A stretch of 11,257 bases of DNA from Acidobacteriota bacterium (GTDB lineage: Bacteria > Acidobacteriota > Blastocatellia > Pyrinomonadales > Pyrinomonadaceae). The stretch is taken from positions 1 to 11,257 of the forward strand of contig JAKOSS010000334.1 in NCBI GenBank assembly GCA_029777145.1, read 5' to 3'. The position numbers and the translations under genes are program-made. The notes under the pieces were generated by a model, which saw only the letters and a program-made list of their open reading frames with translations, searched no databases and was not told the DNA's origin. Below are positions 1 to 6,800 of the stretch, piece after piece. Numbering within the stretch: the first letter of the stretch is position 1; each line of letters begins with the position of its first letter.

Positions 1-255
1 AAAGCGGACGATGACACGGAACGCGCGATGATCCTCCTTCACGAAGCCCAGCACCTGACCGGAAGTTCGGAGCGCCAGGCGTACCGATACGTGTGGGGCC
101 AGCGGCGGTTCATCGGCTGGACCCAGCTCAAGTACGGACTGACTCCGACATATATCACCATCGAACTCCAGACCCGTGAATACGCGCCCGACGTATTCTC
201 CTGTTCCCGCAACATTTGGAACGACTGCACAGAACGGCTTCGAGCGAGCCGTTAG
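1..255 (+). CDS. Hypothetical protein with HExxH motif, C-terminal part only
   Basis: The reading frame is open from base 1 to a TAG at 253-255, so the gene starts upstream of the window; the ATG at 28 is internal. The visible 84 residues contain LLHEAQH (HExxH at residues 14-18), followed six residues after the second His by a Glu in SERQAY, then an aromatic-rich stretch (YVWGQRRFIGWTQLKYG) and an end with two Cys. HExxH is the zinc-binding signature of many metallopeptidases, but here it sits close to the C terminus. I recognise no named family, and the match could be only a conserved structural motif. No terminator follows: there is no hairpin with a T run after the stop. Its strand is opposite to the tRNA and cytochrome genes that follow. 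Confidence 0.6.
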   Translation, partial: KADDDTERAMILLHEAQHLTGSSERQAYRYVWGQRRFIGWTQLKYGLTPTYITIELQTREYAPDVFSCSRNIWNDCTERLRASR

Positions 256-476
256 ACTGACACGCTACGCGATTGCGGGATCCCGGGAATTCAACTGCCG
301 AGGCGTCGCCGGAAGATGCATTGGAGGCCTGACCGCGAAGTCGCAGATATTCAGGCAGACTCATGGGTGACGTCTGATTTATGCTCGGGCAAATTCAATT
401 TGCGGCATCTTTGACATCCGGAATCGATCAAAATGAGGAATCCTGATCGCGGAACCGGACAATTGAGTGGACACGC
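256..476. other. Intergenic stretch without a recognisable gene
   Basis: I see no convincing coding region here; the short frames on both strands lack ribosome-binding sites and family resemblance. Two small structures stand out: a perfect 15-nt palindrome GCAAATT-C-AATTTGC at 389-403, and overlapping BamHI, SmaI and EcoRI recognition sequences at 278-292. Neither has a supported function. Confidence 0.5.
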
Positions 477-503
477 AAAACGGGCGCCCTGATCGGCGCC
501 CGT
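477..503 (-). terminator. Rho-independent terminator of tRNA-Arg
   Basis: Read on the minus strand, a 9-bp perfect stem (ACGGGCGCC paired with GGCGCCCGT, plus-strand arms 480-488 and 495-503) with a 6-nt loop runs into TTTTGC. It lies 17 nt past the encoded CCA end of the tRNA gene, as expected for a monocistronic tRNA transcript. Confidence 0.8.
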
Positions 504-520
504 AAGTGTTTGAAAATAAA

Positions 521-597
521 TGGTACACCCTGCAGGACTCAAACCTGCGACCTTCTGATCCGAAGTCAGACGCTCTATTCAACTGAGCTAAGGGTGC
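521..597 (-). tRNA. tRNA-Arg, anticodon UCG
   Basis: The reverse complement gives a 77-nt cloverleaf. The acceptor arm is GCACCCT pairing with AGGGTGT (one G-U at the end pair), the D arm begins TAGCTCAG, the anticodon stem is TCTGA/TCAGA around the loop CTTCGGA, and the T arm carries GTTTGAGTC. The discriminator base is A and the 3' CCA is encoded. Loop positions 34-36 read TCG, which decodes CGA arginine codons. A promoter (606-634) and a terminator (477-503) flank it, so it is probably transcribed alone. Confidence 0.95.
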
Positions 598-605
598 GTA
601 CGATC

Positions 606-634
606 ATTCTATCGAGCCAAATCACATTGGACAA
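606..634 (-). promoter_or_regulatory. Promoter of tRNA-Arg
   Basis: On the minus strand a -35 box TTGTCC (629-634) and a -10 box TAGAAT (606-611) are separated by 17 bp. The -10 box ends 8 nt before the mature tRNA 5' end, so transcription would start just upstream of the tRNA. The same TTG...17...TAGAAT pattern is found before the M48 protease and the acetyltransferase genes. Confidence 0.65.
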
Positions 635-652
635 TTCCAAAATTCAATAATC

Positions 653-720
653 AAAATTCAAGATTCAAAATTCAAGATTCAAAACGGGCCAAGAATTTTG
701 AATCTTGATTCTTGAATCTC
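653..720. repeat. AT-rich direct and inverted repeats (AATTCAAGATTCAA units)
   Basis: The 15-mer AAATTCAAGATTCAA occurs twice in tandem (654-668 and 668-682). A 16-bp perfect inverted repeat follows: TCAAGATTCAAAATTC at 658-673 against its complement at 693-708, spaced by 19 nt. The array ends 4 nt before the cytochrome stop codon (724-726), so its transcript could fold downstream of that gene, but there is no GC-rich stem or T run typical of an intrinsic terminator. A further copy of the 15-mer lies at 2321-2335 after another gene, which suggests a dispersed intergenic repeat. Confidence 0.7.
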
Positions 721-723
721 GAA

Positions 724-1152
724 TTATTTCTGCTGAAATTCCTTGCGGATCAGTTTCACCATCGACTTGATCTCGTCATCAGTCAACTTGCCCTTGAAGG
801 CCGGCATTCCGTCTTCCTTGGCTCCGTTCGTGATGGTATCGACAAAGCTGTTGTCGGACGCATCTTTGAGCTTCGCCGCCGTAAAATCAGGCGCTTTGAT
901 CTTTTCACCGTCGATCTCCGTTACGCCTCCGGTACCGTTTTCTTTATGGCACTTGACGCATTTCTCGGAATAGATCTTCTTTGCCGCCGCGAGTTCGTCG
1001 GGCGTCGCGGCCGCCACCGGCGTCGAATTTGACTGCGCCGTATTCTTGGCCGTATTCGAATTCGACGTCGTCTGATTGGTCGCGCCGCCGCCGCAGGCGA
1101 TTGCGAAAATGATGGCTGCCGTTGCCACAAATAATAATTTGATAAGTCTCAT
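724..1152 (-). CDS. Mono-haem c-type cytochrome lipoprotein
   Basis: The product carries electrons with one covalently bound haem and probably sits on the periplasmic face of a membrane. Numbering from the start chosen here (142 aa), a hydrophobic N terminus ends in FAIAC, a plausible lipobox with Cys20. A low-complexity Asn/Thr/Ser linker follows to about residue 50. The haem site CVKCH is at 65-69, and GMPAFKG gives a likely axial Met at 116. The size fits a class I cytochrome c domain. An in-frame TTG at 1162-1164 would add four residues, but a GGAG motif overlaps it and lies 6 nt before the ATG at 1150-1152, so I use that ATG. The putative promoter is at 1181-1208. Its redox partner is unknown and no terminal oxidase is adjacent. 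The CcsA-type protein at the right edge belongs to the pathway that matures such proteins. Confidence 0.88.
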   Translation of the reverse strand: MRLIKLLFVATAAIIFAIACGGGATNQTTSNSNTAKNTAQSNSTPVAAATPDELAAAKKIYSEKCVKCHKENGTGGVTEIDGEKIKAPDFTAAKLKDASDNSFVDTITNGAKEDGMPAFKGKLTDDEIKSMVKLIRKEFQQK

Positions 1153-1180
1153 CGGGTTCTCCAAGATAAAGTTTTTGAAG

Positions 1181-1208
1181 AGTTTAGCCCAGCTTGCCGC
1201 GATCGCAA
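1181..1208 (-). promoter_or_regulatory. Putative promoter of the cytochrome c gene
   Basis: On the minus strand TTGCGA (1203-1208) and TAAACT (1181-1186) are 16 bp apart, about 28 nt before the start codon, with the GGAG ribosome-binding site in between. The boxes match the sigma-70 consensus moderately. Confidence 0.4.
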
Positions 1209-1229
1209 AACTGCGCCGTCCGGTTTTGT

Positions 1230-1258
1230 TTGTTTTTGGAAACCGAAAGCGATACGAT
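1230..1258 (+). promoter_or_regulatory. Putative promoter of the IPT/NHL protein gene
   Basis: TTGTTT (1230-1235) and TACGAT (1253-1258) are 17 bp apart on the plus strand. Transcription would start near 1265, about 14 nt before the ATG. It is back-to-back with the cytochrome promoter. The match to consensus is weak. Confidence 0.35.
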
Positions 1259-1278
1259 ACGCATTCGACCGAAACAGT

Positions 1279-2307
1279 ATGGCGAACACCTCTGAAATTG
1301 TCGGCATCAGCCCGAAATTTGCGATTCCGCGCGGCGAGATCGTGATTGACTGCGAAAACTTCTCGGCCTCAGCAACCGGCGATCAATCGGTCTTTTTTGA
1401 CGAGGTCGAAGGCCGAATCCTGGCTGCCTCGTCACGCCGGGTGATCGCCTCGGTCCCCGACGGACTCGATTCCACCGGCGTCACCGTCAGTCTCTCGTCG
1501 GGCGGCGAACGAACCGAGGGCGTTGCGCTTACGGTCGCGAAAAAGCTCGCCGACGAAATGCACATCGTCGCCAATCCCGCGATCGATCCAAAGGACGACT
1601 CGCTGATCGTCACTCGTTCGGGGTCGCGCGGCCAGAAACTTTCGACGACGCTCTTTCGGATCGACACCGACGGGTTCGTCTCGGACATCATGGCCGATGT
1701 CATGAATCCGACGGGCATCGCGTTCGACGCCCGCGGACGGTTTTTCGTGACGAATCGCGCGGACGGCGAAGTCTGCCAGGTCGTTCGTGATGAGGATGTG
1801 ATGACGTACGCCAGCGGGCTTGGAACGGCGACGGGGATCGCCTTCGACCGTGAAGGCACGATGTTCGTCGGCGATCGCGCCGGAACGATCTATCGCGTGT
1901 CTGAGATGGGGAATCCCGAGCCGTTCGCGACGATCGAACCGTCGGTGGCCGCGTATCATTTGGCTTTCGGAACCGATGGCCGGCTCTACGTGACGGCGCC
2001 GGGGCTTTCGAGTTTCGACGCGGTTCTGGCGATCGATTCGGGAGGATTCGACACGAAGTTCTTCAAAGGGCTTGGCCGTCCGCAGGGGCTTGCGTTCGAT
2101 GCCGAAGGGGATCTATACGTCGCGGCGTGCTATCAGGGCCGCCGCGGAATCGTGCGTATTCCGTCGGGCGGCGAAGAGGCGGAACTGTGCGTCGCCGGAA
2201 ACAATGTCGTCGGACTCTGTTTCACACGCAAGGGCGAAATGATCGTCGCGACGAACGACTCCGTTTTCAGCCTGCCGTTCGGAAAGAAGGGAATTTTGCT
2301 TGATTGA
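1279..2307 (+). CDS. IPT/TIG domain plus NHL/SMP-30-like beta-propeller protein
   Basis: This is a 342-aa protein. Residues about 8-88 (ISPKFAIPRGE..., then alternating short strands) look like an IPT/TIG immunoglobulin-like domain. The rest is a beta-propeller: the motif GIAFD-x-x-G-x-x-FV recurs near 146-157, 186-197, 227-238, 270-281 and 311-323, with variants such as YHLAFGTDGRLYV and PQGLAFDAEGDLYV. These are typical of NHL, SMP-30 or gluconolactonase-type folds. I see no signal peptide and no membrane segment, so it may be cytoplasmic, which is unusual for a domain pair often found outside the cell. The propeller could bind a ligand or a protein; the enzymatic activity and substrate are unknown. 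The ATG start has no clear Shine-Dalgarno sequence. The gene is divergent from the cytochrome gene and ends before a strong terminator at 2479-2509. Confidence 0.8.
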   Translation: MANTSEIVGISPKFAIPRGEIVIDCENFSASATGDQSVFFDEVEGRILAASSRRVIASVPDGLDSTGVTVSLSSGGERTEGVALTVAKKLADEMHIVANPAIDPKDDSLIVTRSGSRGQKLSTTLFRIDTDGFVSDIMADVMNPTGIAFDARGRFFVTNRADGEVCQVVRDEDVMTYASGLGTATGIAFDREGTMFVGDRAGTIYRVSEMGNPEPFATIEPSVAAYHLAFGTDGRLYVTAPGLSSFDAVLAIDSGGFDTKFFKGLGRPQGLAFDAEGDLYVAACYQGRRGIVRIPSGGEEAELCVAGNNVVGLCFTRKGEMIVATNDSVFSLPFGKKGILLD

Positions 2308-2320
2308 GACTCACGATTCG

Positions 2321-2335
2321 AAATTCAAGATTCAA
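2321..2335 (+). repeat. Third copy of the AAATTCAAGATTCAA repeat
   Basis: This is an exact 15-nt match to the tandem units at 654-668 and 668-682. It sits 14 nt downstream of the propeller gene stop codon, again in the 3' flank of a gene. The rest of the 2308-2478 spacer is AT-rich and shows no gene. Confidence 0.65.
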
Positions 2336-2478
2336 GGGGTCAATACGATCAAGGTCTGCGGATCAATTCCGGAAAATTTGATTTAAAATTTGAGATTTCG
2401 GAGATCAGACAACGAAGGACGAAGTACTTGCTCGAGATCGAGTTGCTAAGACCAAAGACCCATCGATCAACGATCAAG

Positions 2479-2509
2479 AAAGCCCGGCCGAATTTCGACC
2501 GGGCTTTTT
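2479..2509 (+). terminator. Intrinsic terminator between convergent genes
   Basis: The stem AAAGCCCGG (2479-2487) pairs with CCGGGCTTT (2499-2507), extended inside by CGAA/TTCG after one mismatch, and is followed by a run of T to 2509. It ends the plus-strand propeller transcript. The complementary strand also gives a stem followed by TTTCTT, so it may act in both directions for the facing M48 gene, whose stop is 20 nt away. Confidence 0.8.
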
Positions 2510-2528
2510 CACTTTCTATCAGCACCGA

Positions 2529-3659
2529 TTAATTGTCAGGTGTCGGCGTCGGAGTCGGTTCCGTGCGTTTCTTGAGCACGGGCGGGCCGCCGTCGGGCTT
2601 GTCGCTGTCGTCGTTGGTCGTGGTCGAGGACGGATCGTCGGGTTGTCGCCGTTTGAGCGTCGGCCGATTGACTTCAGTATCGTCAGTATCGACCGAAATT
2701 CCTGCTCTGGTGTTTGAAAGCCTCATCAAATGGGCCTTCACCCGTTGGAATTCCGAAGTGCTGATTATGTACTCGTCCTTCTCGGGGAACCGCGCCACGA
2801 GCGCGAGACTTGCGTCACGGCGTTCGATCGACTGCGGATGTGTTGAAAAGAGTTTCGAGAGAGTGCTCGCCTTCTTTCGATTCTGTGAAGCGAGTTTCTC
2901 GAACATCGACGCCATGCCGTTCGGATCGTATCCCGCCGCGTAAAGATATTGGACACCTAACTTATCTGCCTCTTCCTCGGCGCCGCGGCTGAACTTGAAG
3001 AACGCCAGCATCTGCGCCAGACCGGCGGTATTTTGAAGCACCGTACCGGCGATTCCGCCCGTGAAAATGATTCCCGCGAGAATGCCGTAGCTGAGCGCCT
3101 GACCCTTTCCGGCGTTTTCCATCGCATGACGGGCGGCGACGTGGGCGATCTCGTGCGCCATCACGCCCGCGAGCTCCGATTCGTTGTCCGCCGCCAGGAT
3201 CAAGCCTTTGTTGACGAAGAAGAATCCGCCGGGAAGCGCGAAGGCATTGACCTCGTCGCTGTCGATCACCTTGATCGTGAACGGGATCTTGGCGTCCGAA
3301 TGGAGAACGATATTCTGGCCGACGCGGTTGATGTATTCGGTGACGAGGTCGTCGTCGATCATCTTCGCCGATTGCTCGACCTCAAGCGCCAGCTGCCGAC
3401 CGATCTGGATCTCTTTTTCCTGCGAGCCGCCGAGCCATCCCCAGAATTTGTCGCCCCCGCCGTTGATGTTGCGTTTGCCGATCATGTCGGGATTCTCGTT
3501 GGTGGACAACGGCTTCGTCGACGTCTGAGTCGGCTTCTCCTTCGACTTGTCATCGGTCGTCTGCGCACTCGCCGCGAGCGGCGCAAACGCCGTTGCCCCA
3601 ATCATTAGGGCGAACATCAGAATAAGCGCGCCCAACCGTTCCGAAAATGTTCTTTCCAT
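2529..3659 (-). CDS. Exported M48-family zinc metalloprotease
   Basis: This 376-aa protease should act in the periplasm, probably on misfolded or envelope proteins, as known for BepA/LoiP relatives. Residues 1-32 are a signal peptide ending in ASA-Q. The catalytic core has HEIAH at 169-173 within VMAHEIAHVAARH, the third zinc ligand probably Glu228 in RGAEEEAD (the E-x-x-x-D pattern of the family), and the downstream THP motif (273-275) in FSTHPQSIERR. The last ~50 residues are a low-complexity tail rich in Asp, Ser and Pro that ends in TPTPTP. There is no TPR domain of the kind found in BepA, so it resembles the shorter members. The ATG at 3657-3659 has GAGGAG 8 nt upstream. A TTGATT-17-TAGAAT promoter lies at 3682-3710. 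Confidence 0.92.
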   Translation of the reverse strand: MERTFSERLGALILMFALMIGATAFAPLAASAQTTDDKSKEKPTQTSTKPLSTNENPDMIGKRNINGGGDKFWGWLGGSQEKEIQIGRQLALEVEQSAKMIDDDLVTEYINRVGQNIVLHSDAKIPFTIKVIDSDEVNAFALPGGFFFVNKGLILAADNESELAGVMAHEIAHVAARHAMENAGKGQALSYGILAGIIFTGGIAGTVLQNTAGLAQMLAFFKFSRGAEEEADKLGVQYLYAAGYDPNGMASMFEKLASQNRKKASTLSKLFSTHPQSIERRDASLALVARFPEKDEYIISTSEFQRVKAHLMRLSNTRAGISVDTDDTEVNRPTLKRRQPDDPSSTTTNDDSDKPDGGPPVLKKRTEPTPTPTPDN

Positions 3660-3681
3660 CGTCGTGACTCCTCGTTTCGGA

Positions 3682-3710
3682 ATTCTAACTTTCCGTTCAA
3701 CCTAAATCAA
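3682..3710 (-). promoter_or_regulatory. Promoter of the M48 protease gene
   Basis: On the minus strand TTGATT (3705-3710) and TAGAAT (3682-3687) are 17 bp apart. The -10 box is 22 nt before the start codon, leaving room for the GAGGAG ribosome-binding site. This is one of the clearest sigma-70-type promoters in the window. Confidence 0.65.
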
Positions 3711-3758
3711 CGCTTCTTTGATGCGCGTCGATTTGACGAAGTTGGCAACGGTGATCGA

Positions 3759-3776
3759 TCGAAAAAAAATTTTCGA
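3759..3776. repeat. A/T-rich inverted repeat in the divergent promoter region
   Basis: TCGAAAA (3759-3765) is followed by four A and by TTTTCGA (3770-3776), a perfect 7-bp palindrome containing an eight-A tract. It may be a regulator site, a bent-DNA element, or both; no function is shown by the sequence alone. Confidence 0.4.
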
Positions 3777-3794
3777 CCCAAGCCGTTAAAACTG

Positions 3795-3846
3795 TTTTAT
3801 AAAATAACAAAAACTGCTAGAGTATTAGTGCCGAAATTTATTTCGG
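3795..3846 (+). promoter_or_regulatory. Putative promoter and 5' hairpin of the large ATPase gene
   Basis: An extended -10 element TGCTAGAGT (3815-3823) has a poor -35 (TTTTAT, 3795-3800) 17 bp upstream. Transcription would start near 3830, so the message would begin with the hairpin CCGAAA-TTTA-TTTCGG (3831-3846). The start codon has only a short GAGG (3879-3882), 3 nt upstream. The surrounding 3760-3845 segment is much more AT-rich than the flanking genes. Confidence 0.35.
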
Positions 3847-3885
3847 TCCCCGCTTTTAGCCACCCCGACCGCGCGCACGAGGCAA

Positions 3886-6800
3886 ATGAAACGGATTAAC
3901 GAAAAGGTCAAAGACCTGATTGAAGTCAGGAATTTCAAGAGCCTGCAGGATTTCTTCAAGGATCCGACGGAGACTCTGAACGCCTATCAGTTCACGGAGA
4001 CGACCGCCGACATGATGTCGAAGTGGCTCGACCGTGTCAGCGAAGTTCAGCCTGAAGGCGGTCATTCGCTCGCGCTCGCCGGATACCGTGGCGTGGGCAA
4101 AAGTCATTTCCTCGCCGCCCTCGGAGCGATCCTAACGCAACCCGAACTGCGATCCCGGATCGCCGACAATCACGTTTCCGTCAGCACGCAGCGGCTCAAA
4201 CGGCGCAGATATCCGGTCACGTTTGTTAAGCGCGGCATCCGCGACAGTTTGCTCGACGAAGTGCGCGATTCGATTGCGCTGACATTCGAGGTTCCCGCCG
4301 CCAGCCTCCCGACCGATCTTTACGAATTGCTCGCGGAATCGTCCGAACGTGCCGGCGAACTTCCGTTTGTGCTGATCATCGACACGGCGCTCGAACGCTC
4401 CGCGCGGGTCGCCCGCAACGACGGCGACACGCTTGGCGCGATCGCCCGTCACGCTGCGAAGCTGAACATGTTCGTCGGCGTCGCGCTCGACGACGATATT
4501 GCCGGCGCCGACGGCGCGAACCTCGCGATCTCGCGTTCGTTCGCGATCGACTACCTCGATCAGGAGCATCTGTACCGGATCGTCGATACGCACGTCTTTC
4601 CCAAATCGCGTCACACGCAGCCGCTGATCCACGACATTTACGAGTATTTCCGGGACGTGCTGCCGTATTTTCGCTGGAGCGAGCAGCGCTTCAGCGCGCT
4701 TTACCCGCTCCACCCGATGATCCTTGAGGTGGCGCCATACATCCGCTTCTATGCGCCGGCCTTCGCGTTGCTCGGATTCGCCTCGGAAGCCGGCGGTCGC
4801 GTACTCGGACGGCCCGCCAACTCGCTGATCGCCCTCGACGAGGCCTTCGATTGCGCCGAGCCCGAACTCCGCAAGGTGGACGATCTCCAGGATGCGTTCG
4901 CGGCATACGACAAGCTGAATGCCGATGTCGTCGGTCAGATCCCGGTGATGCAGCGGCTGCAGGCGAAATTGATCCTCAAGGGACTTCTGCTCCTGTCACT
5001 CGACGGGAACGGAACGACGGCCGGCGAGATCAGCGCGGCGATGCTTATCTTCGATGAAACGAACCCGGCGGCTAGTGCCAAAGCCGTCGAGGATCTGCTC
5101 GAGAAGTTCGTCGCGGTCCTGCCCGAGCAGATCCAGCGCAAGGCGGACGACGGGCGCGAGATCCGTTACAGTCTAAAGGTCAGTGCCACCGACGATCTAA
5201 ACAACGCGCTGAACGACGCCGTCGCGGCGGTCGACGAACGTGTCGTTTCCTCGATACTCCGCAAAGTCGCCCGAGAGCGCTATTCAGACTGGACCTTTGC
5301 GGAAGAGACCGACGCAAAGAATTCGAATTGGACCGATTCGCAGATCTCATGGCGCGGCGGTCTGCGCCGCGGACGGATCTGCTGGTCGGTCGATGGCTCT
5401 CCCGCCGCACCGATGGCGCTGAACGCCGAATTCATTGACTGGATCGTTTTTATTACGCCGGAAGATGCCGAAGTTCCGAAGATCAGTTCCGACGAACCGA
5501 TCCCTCAGGTTTACTGGCAGCATGCGCGATTGCGACCGGACGAGATCGAAACGATCAAGCGCTATCACGTCCTTCTCAACGATGCGAGCCTGCGTTCGAC
5601 GTTCGGCGATCAGATCCGGACCGTCGGCCATTCGCACAGTCATTCGGTCGAAAAGATCTGGCGCCGGATTTTTCTCGAAGACGGAAAGCTCGTAATTCAG
5701 GGGCTTGACTACAACTTTACCGAAGAAGCGCGCAATACCCAGCAGCTTGGAGATGTCTTCACCGAAATGCTCGAGCCGTTGTTTGAACTCGAGTTTCCGG
5801 ATCACCCGCGGTTTACGCAGACACTCGGAATGACGGAAGTCTCGACGCTCGTTCAGGATTTCTTCAGCGGAGCGCGTCAAAATCTCGGGCCGATCCAGCA
5901 TCTCGCCGAAGTTTTCGCGTACCCGCTCGGTCTCGTCGCCCAGCGCGGGAACGAGTACTTTCCCGAAACCGAGGACGCGCTGCTCGAGCTTCCGACGGTG
6001 AAGGAGATACTCTCACTCGTCTCGGCGGCCGGCGATTCGACGGTTTCGCTGAAGTCCGTTTACCGTCGGCTCAAGCGCGCGCCCGTCGGCATGGTTCGGG
6101 AGGCCCAGCATCTCGTGCTCGCGGCGCTCGTCGCGAATCGCAAGATCGAGTTCGTCACGACGAAAGGCGATCGGATCAACCGCCGATCGCTCGATCTCAA
6201 GATCATTTGGGACGACATCGAAGGAATCGCCAAGCCGACAAGCGTTGCCTATTCGAATGAACGCCTGACGAACTGGGCCCGGCTGATCACGACGAACGAC
6301 CGGATCCGGTCGATCGAGGATCCCATCGATCGTGCCGCGACGATCGAAACGCTCAAGATCTGGCTCAACGACTGGAACGCGGCGAAATTGCTCGACCGCT
6401 TCAACGATCTGCCCGACGAGATACTCAACACCCGCATCTGGCGACTTTCGGTTCTCGCCGAAAAGTCATTCGGCACGGTCGCACGCGTCGTTGCGTCGGT
6501 CGTCGACGGTTCGATCACACTCGACGACGGCCTGCAGCGGATCGCCGATGCCTTTACGGATTCCGAAGAGGATTTCTTCGCCCGGACCCAGGACCTCGTC
6601 GTGCTCGAGGATTTCATCAGCGGAACCAGGCGTCGCGAAGAGATCTGGTCATATGTCGCCGTGTGCGAGGTGACGGAGGACGAGAAGATAGAGTTTTTCC
6701 GGGAAAAGCTGCTCGCCGTGATCAAGGAGACGATCGCCAATCCAAACCAGTTGGTCAATCGGGAGATGGAGAACTTCTGGCAATCGTTCCACAACCGGTA

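Noticed and set aside
411..440. Plus-strand promoter starting with TTGACA at 411-416
   Set aside because: There is no acceptable -10 box at the right distance and no plus-strand gene downstream before the tRNA.
653..720. CRISPR array
   Set aside because: The repeat units are short, nearly contiguous and AT-rich, with no unique spacers of regular length and no cas genes nearby.
521..720. Integration site or genomic island at the tRNA-Arg gene
   Set aside because: I see no duplicated tRNA 3' end elsewhere in the window and no integrase gene.
1383..1959. Minus-strand open frames opposite the propeller gene
   Set aside because: The sense protein has a clear repeated domain pattern; the antisense translations do not resemble any protein family.
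4132..4713. Long minus-strand open frames inside the large ATPase gene (also at 5347-5901, 6249-6836 and 6649-7137)
   Set aside because: They mirror the codon bias of the sense gene, lack ribosome-binding sites, and their translations are Arg-rich or low-complexity with no family resemblance.
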